A program made the position numbers and the translations under genes. Shown here one piece after another: positions 12,468 to 23,100 of a DNA stretch of 64,000 nt. Under the pieces are notes generated by a model. The model had not been told where the DNA came from. It saw only the letters and a list, made by a program, of their open reading frames with translations, and did not search any database. Each line of letters opens with the position of its first letter. The first letter of the stretch is position 1. Source of the stretch: Sorghum bicolor (Eukaryota > Streptophyta > Magnoliopsida > Poales > Poaceae); contig NC_012876.2 of assembly GCF_000003195.3 (NCBI RefSeq), positions 60,816,407 to 60,880,406 of the forward strand. Direction: 5' to 3'.

Positions 12468-13857
12468 TTTTTTTTTTGAAAGATCCGGTTAACCGGCATA
12501 TCATTAAAATAAGCGGAGAGAAGGAAACAACACTTTTACATGCGCGAGTGGCGCAACCCCCCGACAACCTAGGCTGCAGGGGGGGTTAGAAAATGAAAAG
12601 GTCTATTACACACTAGGGTTTCTGGCAACAGTTAGCGGTTTAAGGCACTTTCCCCTAGCATTGGACCACGTAAAGCAAGTGTCCCTAATATCTTCAAACA
12701 GCTCAGGCGCTGTCTTCCTAACCTCCCTGAATACGGTGTCATTTCGCTGCTTCCAAATACTCCAAGCGGTTAAAATTGCAAGTGTATGGGCCATCCTGCT
12801 CTTTCTCTGCAACAGGTGGGAGAACCAGTCCTCGATGTCAAGCTCCTTCCTCCATTGTGATGGGTGTAGGGAGCAACACTGACTCCACTCTGCTACAAGG
12901 GTCCAGACTGTAATTGAGTAAGGGCATTCTGAGAACAAGTGCATTGCAGTTTCCAGATTCCTTTCGCATAGGGCGCAAAAGTAATTATTTGTCCAGCCGC
13001 GGAGTTGTAGGCGAGCAGCAGTCCAGAGTTTATCCTGGATTAGGAGCCAAAGGAAAAACTTACACTTTGGCGGCGCCCACGCACTCCAGATGAGGTTGCC
13101 AAAATCTGTGATGATCTGCCCAGCAAACTGGATATTGTAGGCTGATTTAGCTGAATATTCTCCTGAGCTCTCAAGCGTCCAAATTATTTGGTCCTCCCGG
13201 TTATCATCCAAGTTGAGTTGGGCAGATTCTATCGCATTCCATAGCTGAAAGTACTCCCTTAGGATGTCATCATTCAGTTCATGCGCAATGTGATCTATCC
13301 AGTTCCCCCCTTGCACTGCCTCCCGTACAGTTTGGTGCTTCTTCCTGCTGTGACCATAAAGAGTTGGGAATAGTTTAGCAGGTGCCTGGCCGTCAATCCA
13401 GCAGGAGTGCCAGAAGGAGGCTCTGTTCCCACTGTAGACAGTAATGCGTGTGGCTGCATTGAAGAGCGCCAAGTCCCCTGAATCCACCGGTAATGTCATC
13501 CCGTTCCATGGTCTTTCTGGGTTGGTCCATTCGAACCATAGCCATCTTAACCTCAAAGCCCTGCTGAACTTTTCCAGGTCTATGATTCCTAAACCACCGA
13601 ATAGGATTGGTTTTGCCACCGTGACCCAGGCCACCTTACATTTGCCACCATGAAACTCACTGTCTCCCGCCCAAAGAAAACGCCGTCTTGCCTTGTCAAT
13701 ATCCTTGAAAAGTTGTTTAGGTGGTTTGAGTGAGGTTAGTAAATAGATGGGTATTGCACTAAGGACTGAACGCACTAGTTCTCGGCGCCCAGCCAGGTTT
13801 AAAAGTTTCCCTTGCCATCCGGCCAGCTTGGATCTTGCCTTGTCAATAATTCTCTGC
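12468..13857 (-). mobile_element. 5'-truncated L1 (LINE) retrotransposon with reverse-transcriptase C-terminus
   Basis: A 389-codon open frame at 12606-13775 on the minus strand is the C-terminal part of a plant L1 polyprotein. It shows the region after the polymerase core (RSVLSAIPIYLLTSLKPPKQ) and then a zf-RVT zinc-binding domain with WSAWAPPKCKFFLWLLIQDK and an ALCERNLETAMHLFSECP cysteine cluster. The frame continues upstream without a start (GWQGKLLNLAGRRELVR) to about 13857, where homology stops, a typical 5' truncation. The 3' end carries a run of ten T (poly-A on the element strand) at 12468-12477. The catalytic reverse-transcriptase motifs and endonuclease are absent, so this copy is inactive. 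Confidence 0.88.
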
Positions 13858-13937
13858 AGAGAGTAGAATCTAAGAGCAACTGTTCATCAGCTTTTCTTTA
13901 ATTATAAATATGTTGTCATCTTCTATTCTGGATTTCA

Positions 13938-14180
13938 CACTAGCAAAAAAATAGAATGCAGGGGATTTTAGTGGGCTTCATTAAGAGGGGGCCTCTTAAG
14001 ATATTTGCCTCTAAAAATAATTCTCATTCCTATGCAAATAATTTTAGGAGACATAGTTTTTCCTGGACTGCCTCTATAAATCATCGCCCGCCTCTGAAAT
14101 TCAGTAGACATTTTTAGGTACAATCCTTGACTGTCTATGTAAATAAAAATATTGTCTCCTGAAATCCGTTTTGAGTAGTG
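13938..14180. mobile_element. Small CACTA-derived element
   Basis: The left end CACTAGCAAAAAAATAG and right end TTTTGAGTAGTG resemble CACTA termini. The interior has repeated GCCTCT and AGAGGC motifs. The flanking trinucleotides TCA and AGC do not match, so the boundaries are less certain than for the element at 160-1860. Confidence 0.55.
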
Positions 14181-15179
14181 AGCCACCTTAATTGGGCTTT
14201 AGGCGTGCAAGGGTAGATCTATAACTTTTGTAGTTGACAAGCTTTTAATTTAAAACTTAGAGTGTGAAAAAACTTTTTAAATTCTTAGATTTTAAAAGTT
14301 GAATTTTAAATCCAAAGGATTAAAAAGTCCTTTCATGATAATTTTAAATAAAATAACTTGTCAAAACACAAGGTTAAAAATCTCATTGGGGTTCTACAAT
14401 TTTGATACAACGTTTGTTTTGGTCTGACTTTGTATGCAAAAGTTATAATTTTTAGATAATTATTAGGAGTTGTAGATAATAAGCAGAGGTATTTTGGTCA
14501 TTTTAACTTCACTTTTCGATTCACTCCTAGAAAATATTTTAATAGCCAGTGTCTATGGCAAATTAACATAATTGAAAAGTCTAGCAAAAGGCAACATTGA
14601 CTGTATCCACAAGCCAATATCAACATTGAACAGTGTCATCATATACAAGTATACAACAAATTTATCGAAGTGAAGAAACTGACGAGCAAGCTCAGGCAGC
14701 GCATGCATGCATTAATTGGCATGTATGGAGGTCAGTTGCTATTAATTGCATTCGATTTGTAGCACGAATGAAGAACAATTGTTTGCGCGTTAACTAGTTA
14801 ATTACCAGTACAAGTGCTACTATTCCAACAATTATACGGAGTACTACACTCAAGTTCAATTCCGGACTGTGTTATCATTGACACTGATTTGGACTGCAGC
14901 TTATTGGAATTTGTTAAGAGCTCCTAGCTACGCATTCAAGATAAAGAGCACAAAAAGGGTCAAAATCTAGTCAGTGTCACGTAGTACAGGTCGAACTCAA
15001 CATCTAAGCCAGCCGTGGGCCACGAATGTCGTCGGATCGGAGAATGAAGCGGAAAAGTCGTCGACTTTGACTCCGAACATCCCCTAACACATCATTCAGT
15101 AGTGCCCAACTTTATTAGTATTTAGACGACCGTGCATGCAAGCTAATCACCATCAATCGACTTCTCTTGATGAAACAAA
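14181..15179. other. Gene-free AT-rich stretch
   Basis: No open frame, repeat array or RNA gene is recognised here. Confidence 0.5.
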
Positions 15180-15403
15180 GGGCGCATTTAGTTCGTGAAT
15201 TTTTTTTATGTTTGTCTAATGTTTCGTTTGTATTTGATAATTATTGTCTAACTATGAACTAACAAGACTTAAAAGATTCGTCTCGCAAATTACAAACAAA
15301 ATACAATTAGTTAATTTATATATATATTTAATGCTTTATGCATACGTCTAAAGATTTGATGTGACGAAAATTTTTTTTTAAAAATTAGAAACTAAACTGG
15401 GCC
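15180..15403. mobile_element. Diverged GGCC-type MITE
   Basis: The ends GGGCGCATTTAGTTCGTG and ACTAAACTGGGCC are imperfect inverted repeats, flanked by AAA at 15177-15179 and 15404-15406. The family interior AAAAGATTCGTCTCGCAAATTAC is present. Confidence 0.7.
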
Positions 15404-16684
15404 AAAAATAACCCGTCGACTTTGAAGTCTTCCCTGGCTATACATTCCATAAAAATTAGAGAATTTATTTTCCAGGATTCAAATTAATGTTCTAACTCAT
15501 TCAGCATGTTACTCTTGATCTCTTACTGTATATCCTAGTACGACCACACGCATACAAACATATATATGTCACTTCATATAAATCCTCTCTCGATTCGGTC
15601 TCTCTTCCTTTGCAAGATGTCAATCCTTTTCGGTGTTTTTTTTTTCAAATAACGATATAGACACTGACACTGATACATACACGCACACTTTACCTTACCT
15701 TGAGGTTGAAAAAATCACTATAGGCATTTTAGTGTTGATGACCATGTCGCCTACCATTTTAATAACAATGGTGTGTTAACCTAGAATAATAAATCCAGAA
15801 AAATAAAGTATCGGCACTTGAAGTCGAGGACACTTTAACCAACACAGGCAGATTCTACCATAAAAATGTGACCAACCAGGCATGTTTAGTTCGATCTCAC
15901 GATATATGATTGGAGCCTAACTGCCACTTGCATGCTATCCTTCTCCCTTACCTTTAAAGACACAAGTTAATTATCTTATTTTTTACTACTAATTAATTAA
16001 CTTGTTTTGAACATTATATATTGAAAACTGGAAGGCATAATTTTTTGTTTGATATCCATTTTCTGCTTTTTAAATACACCGCTCCACATGCATGCATCGA
16101 TCGATTGAATATGTAATCAAGCGTGGAGGCCGCAAAGCTACCTAACCCTCACAAGGCCGACATGTATGCTATCAAAAATGTTCTTTTCTGCATTTTCTAA
16201 GTCGTCTGGACTCTGGAGATTGGTCATTGCCAACCACTAAAGCTAGCAGTAGGACCAGTACAAATTTGTTATTTCTTGTGAATTAGTATATTACTACAAG
16301 TGACACCTTTTATATATTTTTCTAGGTGACCGAAAAACAGCGGAACAAGATCAGGTCGGCCCAAATTCATGGGTGGCAAAATGCATGTGCAATGTCCATA
16401 CGATATTGCCTCATTTAGCACCTCTCATACATATATATAGCTACTCGTCGCTGTCAGTGTACATATACTGAATCAGGTTTTTAGATGCCTGAGATCGATC
16501 AATAATAATTGAGCTCAACTAGCTAGCATACACTTCAATCTGCTTGGTGTGTATATAATTTAAACATACAATTCATTTATTTTAAATTTTGAAAAAGGAG
16601 AAATAACAAAAACTCCGTTATAAAAAAATTATCTTTGATGGAGATGTACACACACTCCCAACAGATCGGGAGAAAGACAGAGAG

Positions 16685-16687
<3 letters not shown>
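15404..16687. other. Gene-free AT-rich stretch
   Basis: No gene is seen. The sequence is AT-rich with scattered CATGCATG and ATATATAT motifs. Confidence 0.5.

Positions 16688-16745
<58 letters not shown>
16688..16745. repeat. (GA)n microsatellite
   Basis: An almost uninterrupted GA dinucleotide tract of about 58 bp, preceded by shorter GAGA runs. Likely polymorphic in length. Confidence 0.95.
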
Positions 16746-16747
<2 letters not shown>

Positions 16748-17847
16748 CTCAATGAGAGTAGCTAGTACAGCTTCGTGACAAGAGCTAGGTTTGGCAACAT
16801 ATTGTTAGTTGGTCCTGTAGTGGAGTACTGCGATGTGTGTATATATAACACGGTACTCGATCGATCATTATTGTTAACAGTACGTGGCTTGTCATTTACT
16901 TGGCATCTCAGCCACCGTGTAATTCCCGTGTTGTAGTTTTCCGTTTCCCCACACTGTCGTCATCTAGTGCTTGAATTTCGAATTCCTGGGGAGATGAAAT
17001 TATGATCAGCAGCTCACATGCTGCACTCATCTAAACAATTCATGCATGGTTTTGTTTTGTCCTGCATCTCTGAGGTATCACATGCAATCATGCAAAAAAA
17101 AAAGCATCACGGCGGAATTTACAGTATATATTATATCATAGATATGGGTTGCTGACCCCTGACAAGAGCAAGGTACGTGACAAAGAATGTCGTGAGAGAA
17201 AGGTCATGGATGCGTACTACGCTAAGTGCATCGTATGATTCGAATTAATTATTAGGGCATATTTGTCACGGCATCTCTATAATATATACTCTCTTATTAT
17301 ATGATAGGTGTGTGCATGTGAAAGTAGATTTTTTGGGTGTTTAATTTTGGATGAAATGGGTAGAAGGCAGTATACGTAATTGATGAGCAAACATGGTCGA
17401 ATCAAATTTACGGAGGCTTTGATCAAATTAATTGTGTTTGGTTTATCTTTTAGGAAGTGCTTCTGCTACCATAAAAACGGAACGCCAAATAAATGGATGG
17501 AACCTGATCAGTTGATTTGTCCAAGGAAGCTGCGCATATACTACAATTTTCGTAGACTGAGATCCTGATTTTGGCTTTTAGCTTTCTACCTTTTTCAAAT
17601 GGGTAAAAACAAAGAGATGTTTTACACAGTTTTTTCAAGGGAGATATATATAAGAGGGTGGGGTGCGGTGTAGTTGTTTCAACCAAAATCACATTTCACA
17701 CTAGCTTTTTCACAACTCACAGTGGAACCCATGCAGTAAGTCTTCCTATCAATAGTTTCGCATGTATCTTTTGGTTCTAAATAAGTGTTTTAAAGTATGA
17801 TATCATGTGTTTACGAGTAGCATGTAGTTGATTTCGTATAGAAAGTA
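16746..17847. other. Gene-free stretch
   Basis: Short open frames only (up to 80 codons) and no recognisable gene, RNA or transposon. Confidence 0.45.
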
Positions 17848-17981
17848 CTCCATATGTGTTCCGAATGCTAAGACGTTTTGACCTTTTTAGATATATTATT
17901 TTTGCTATATATCTAGCATATAAAAAAAACTAAGTATTTTTAAAAGTTAAAACATTTTACAATTTAGTAATGGAGGGAGAG
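17848..17981. mobile_element. Short Stowaway-like MITE
   Basis: The left end CTCCATATGTGTTCCGAATG and right end TAATGGAGGGAGAG are flanked by TA on both sides. About 134 bp and diverged. Confidence 0.6.
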
Positions 17982-18181
17982 TATATATAATTGGTCTACA
18001 GAATTTGGGGTATATGAGAGATAATAAAGAAATGGTGAAGCCAAGACTAAAATAAAATTAGTTAAAAGACTGCACGTATGGGAATCTCGGAATGTTTTGC
18101 AAATAAAGCACTATTCTACGAGAAGAAACTACCATGGGCTTCCGATGTCTTTTTCTCCCTGTCAGGAATTGCGTAGAACAA

Positions 18182-18424
18182 GGCCTTGTTTACTTCCACC
18201 CAAAATCCAAAAACTTTTCAAGATTCTCTGTCACATCGAATCTTTAGACACATGCATGGAGTATTAAATATAAACGAAATTAAAAACTAATTGCACAGTT
18301 TGGTCGAAATTTACGAGACGAATCTTTTGATCCTAGTTAGTCCATGATTGGACAATAATTACCACAAACAAACGAAAGTGCTACAGTATCCCGAAAAAAT
18401 TTCGTTGAGGAAGTAAACAAGGCC
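18182..18424. mobile_element. Tourist/PIF-like MITE with GGCCTTGTTTAC ends
   Basis: Terminal inverted repeats GGCCTTGTTTACTTCC and GGAAGTAAACAAGGCC are flanked by a CAA duplication at 18179-18181 and 18425-18427. The conserved family interior is present. It lies about 1.8 kb upstream of the IDD gene. Confidence 0.88.
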
Positions 18425-20187
18425 CAAGGATGAGACGTGTGTGGAACAAAAGAGAAGGGAAGAATTCTTGTGGTCCTCGGTCAATGATTTATCTAGCAGG
18501 GCCATCCATGCATCTAGAGACCAAGCATTAATACTGTCCTGTAATATATACTGTATATATAGTTACTATCACTTCCCTGTTTCAGGTCAATTTTCACATA
18601 TGATGCCCTCACATATAGTCTAGTTACAGGATATAGAATGTGTAGCAACAGCAAATTATTATTAACAACTAGAGAGAGAAGAATAGAGATGAGAGAGACG
18701 GGCCGGGGAGATGAAAGGGATGAGCATCTTGAGGTGGTCCCAGACAGGGCACACGCGGGCCCCACCATCCAGGTCACTGTCGTCGATGGCTCAACCCCTG
18801 CAGCCGTTTCCCTAGTTAGATCAGCGAGCTCTATGCCTTGCCATCGAGCTGTGAGAGCATTATGGTAGTGTGAGGCGATAGAGAAGACAAGTGCTCATAA
18901 CCAACCACCACTCACTCCTCTCTCTCTCTCTTTCTCTACACAACCTTTCCCTTCCGTGTTTCTACTTCCTAGAGGGAGGAAAGAGAGATCTCAAGGAGCG
19001 CATGCTCCGGTTGCTAGCTTCTTCGGTTCGACAATATTCGCGTATAACTGCGGCGGCCCTTCGTTCTCAATCACCTTTCAGAATTAATTGATTATCACCC
19101 GGTTCGTGTTTGATGTAACTTCGATGATTTGTCCATGCATCTCCTGTTTCCCCTCCAGAAAAGATCTCTTTTTTTCCCTGTGCTTGTTAGTTCTTTTGAT
19201 TGTTTCCTCTCTGTCTCTCTCTCTCTCTCTAATTAGATAGAGACGATGTTTCTTTGCTATTTGTTGATGATGCTTTATTTGTTATCTTGCTTTGCATGCA
19301 TATGCATCTCCATGTTCTCTTCTCCTAGCTCTCCCATGTCCTCTAAAGCTACATGCATACACCAGCTATTAGTTGGTAGCTCCCCTTGTGCTATAGTAGC
19401 TAGCTTCTTCGCTCATCTTTTCCGCCTTGTTTGCGAGTGCAACAACCGCGGCTAAGTTTGTTTGGACTTTCTTCCTCCTCGCTCCGCCCTCATCATCATC
19501 AGCTCCCTTTTCACCACCACTCGCTTTTAATTTGTTTGTTTCTTTGCAAGCAGCAGAGAAGAGCTACTTTGTCCTCTGTGGCACACAGATCCATCCGCGT
19601 CCATGTCCATGCTTGTATGCACATATAGCTCCAGTTCTTTGGAGTGTGTGCTTGTTGTAGTACATGTACTGCTACTTGTTTGCATCATATATCTATATTT
19701 ATCTGTTCCTTCCTGGATGGATGGATGGATAGATAGATAGATATACACACACACATCATGTATATACAGACACATGCATATAGCTGTTAGCTGATATATG
19801 CATGGATTTATTTGCTTGTGTAAGTTTGCTTGACTCACACCATTATTTTCCCTCTTCTCTCTCGTTTGTCTTTTAGATCGATCGGTCGTGCAGAAGGAGC
19901 CGGCGGAGGCAAACAGAGTCAGCTGGTAGACTGCTAGCTTCCAACAAGAAGTACACGCGCAGGCACAGTCTCGCTGCTGCCACACACTGGGTGACTGGAC
20001 TAGTCGGTGTGACCGGCCGGTACGGTGGTGGCTTCTTTGCTTGCTGCTGGATCCTTCTTTCCTTCTGTAGCTAGCTCGTGGCCGTCGACGTCGTCGTCGT
20101 CGGACGTACGTACGCCAGAAGAGGGAGAGAAGAAGAACAGCGACATATACAGTACACTCGATCGAACGATCGATCAGCTTCGAATTA
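18425..20187 (+). promoter_or_regulatory. Presumed promoter and 5' leader of the IDD zinc-finger gene
   Basis: No protein gene is supportable here. CT-rich stretches at about 18915-18935 and 19206-19233, GGAT/GATA short repeats at 19715-19742 and GATCGATC motifs just before the start codon fit a long plant 5' untranslated region, possibly with a leader intron. The transcription start cannot be fixed from sequence alone. Confidence 0.45.
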
Positions 20188-23100
20188 ATGGCAGCTGCCT
20201 CGTCGTCTGCCCACCTGTTCGGACTCGGCGACGCGCAGATGCAGATGCAGCAGCCGCCGCCGCCGCAACAGCACCAGCACCAGCACCAGCAGGCGGCGGC
20301 GCCTCCTCCTCCGAACCCGGCCGCGCCGGCGCCCAAGAAGAAGCGGAATCAGCCCGGTAACCCAAGCAAGTACCCCGCGGCGCGGCCTTAATTATTTCGT
20401 CATTTAATTGGATCTCTTCTTGCAATATAATTCATCTGTTCATATATCGTGCATATTATTTATTTATATCCACATCTGTGATCGATCTGATGAATTAATC
20501 AATATAATTAATCATACGATAATGACAAACGCGTCCGTCCCTCCGATCCGCTAATAAGTGCAGCAGACCCAGACGCGGAGGTGATCGCGCTGTCGCCGAA
20601 GACGCTGCTGGCGACGAACCGGTTCGTGTGCGAGGTGTGCAACAAGGGTTTCCAGCGGGAGCAGAACCTGCAGCTGCACCGGCGAGGCCACAACCTGCCG
20701 TGGAAGCTGAAGCAGAAGAACCCCAAGGACGTGCGGCGGCGGGTGTACCTGTGCCCGGAGCCGACGTGCGTGCACCACGACCCGTCGCGGGCGCTGGGCG
20801 ACCTCACGGGGATCAAGAAGCACTACTGCCGCAAGCACGGCGAGAAGAAGTGGAAGTGCGACAAGTGCAACAAGCGCTACGCCGTGCAGTCCGACTGGAA
20901 GGCGCACTCCAAGACCTGCGGCACACGGGAGTACCGCTGCGACTGCGGCACACTCTTCTCCAGGTACAGTACGTGCTGTTTGTTTCTTTGTTTGTTTGGA
21001 CTTCATAATTTGAATAATTCAGTTAGGCCTTGTTTAGATGCCAAATTTTTTTGGATTTCGCTACTGTAGCATTTTCGTTTGTTTATGGCAAATATTATCC
21101 AATCATAGACTAACTAGGGTCAAAAGATTCGTCTCACGATTTACAGACAAACTGTGTAATTAGTTTTTGTTTTCGTCTATATTTAGTGCTTCATGTATGT
21201 GCCGTAAGTTTCGATGTGACGGATAATCTTGAAAACTTTTTGGATTTCGGGTGGAACTAAACAAAACAAGGCCTTAATTTGAATAGAGCACAGTGCTTGC
21301 TTAGCTTTTGAGAGAAATTGCTGCCGATTTTCTATATACTATATAATAAGTAAGCACCTATGCATGCATGCATGCATGGGTAGGTTGTGTTTATGATGAT
21401 TGGGTCATGATGAAATTCAGACTTGCTTTCAGAGGCTATGGGGACTGGGGAGGGGGAGGCACGGAAAGGCATGCGAGATGGTGATTTGATACTTGCATGG
21501 GAGTTAGGGTTAGGGTTGTCACCGTCACCGGTGGTCGGCCGGCAAAGCAAGCAAAGCTACCGGCTTTCTGCGTCGGCCCGTCGCGCTGCGTTGCGCTTGC
21601 GCCTTTCTTGTTTGGAAATTGAACTTGGATGCTCCCTTTTTGCGCGCTGCTAGCTTGGAGATTTTTTTTTGGACCATCCTGATCCTGACCCGACCAGCTG
21701 AGAGAGAGAGAGAGAGAAACGGGGTCACAACATTACACACGTGAACTGCTAGGGCTAGCTGCTCCCCGTCGCGCGCGCCTCCTGGTCGCGTTTTGGGAGC
21801 TCGAGAAGAAAACAAAAGCCAGTCTCCTTTTTCGCCTCGGAATCCGCATCCTGTGCTCTCCATGCATCATCTCTCCATGGCCGGATCCCCACCTGTTCAC
21901 GTGATGACATACGCGTGTCTCGCGAGCTGCACGAACGGGTACGGCCATCAGGCCATGGCAGCAGCATGCATGCAGTGTGGCCTGTTCCTGTTCTGTTCTC
22001 ATGTGACTGTGACGGCCCCGGATGGGATGCATCACGCATGCATGCAGCGACAGCTGCTCCCCCCGGCCGGCCGGCCCTCTCTATTCTTTTCATGGCGGCG
22101 GCGTCGTCGTCTTCGTCGTCTCTGCTCTCACGCACCTGGCCACACCAGAGTCGTCGTCTCGTTTATTTCTAACAAACACTGCATGCATGCGAGCAGCGAG
22201 CAGCGAGCGAATCCATGGATGAATGCCACAGCCATGCCACATTATATTGCCACTCGATCGATCCATAGCTAGATCCAGTAGGATTCTTCGTTTGCTTCTG
22301 TTCATGTAAAAACGTATCAATGCTACTAGTACATGTACATGGGAATATAATGTTGAAGGAGATAGATAGGCCTTGTTTAGTTCACTCCGAAAACCAAAAA
22401 CTTTTCAAAATTTCCCGTCACATTAAATCTTGAAGCACATGCATGAAGCATTAGATATAGACGAAAATAAAAACTAATTGCACAGTTTGCCTGTAAATCA
22501 CGAGATGTATCTTTTGGGCGTCGTAATTTCCCTAATTCAGTCAGTTTTGCATCCCCATTGTTTTTGTCCTTGGCTTCAACTTGAATACACACATATTGCA
22601 CGGTTCACACTGTCATGCATGGGGGTCTTCCCTTTTCTACGATCCATCCTAATTAAAGAAAAATTAGCTCGGTCTCTTCATAAGTACGTTGGCTGAAATT
22701 TTTGTTAGGTGTGTTAGTCAGTGTGGTCGCATTTTTCAGAAATTACTAGAGAGAACTACAAAATTCTGAAAATCATTTCAATTTATTTTGAAAACTTGGC
22801 AACAAACAAAATTTTCTGAGCTTTTTTTGTTATATTTTTTCCCATTTTCTGAATAGCTCGGGAAATGCAAGCTTTTTTGTTATATTTTTTCCATTTTCTG
22901 AATAGCTCGGGAACAACCAAGTTCAAACCTGGCTAACATCTTTAGGCTAGTCTCAACTTAGCATCTCCATAGGAGTTTTATGGACACTAAATAAACAACC
23001 AACTTATTAAGGTCTGTTTAGGACTACACCACTAGAAAAAAAAAATGAATGTGGACCCTCCATACATGGACACTGTACTGTCTGTGTTACTGTTGTGTGG

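Noticed and set aside
19527..20336. 269-codon open frame on the minus strand
   Set aside because: It lies antisense to the IDD leader and first exon. Its Cys/Trp and Gly runs come from translating CAG/CCG repeats in reverse, and no domain is present.
21502..21520. Telomere-like TTAGGG repeats
   Set aside because: Only about two units (GTTAGGGTTAGGGTTG), too short to be an interstitial telomere array.
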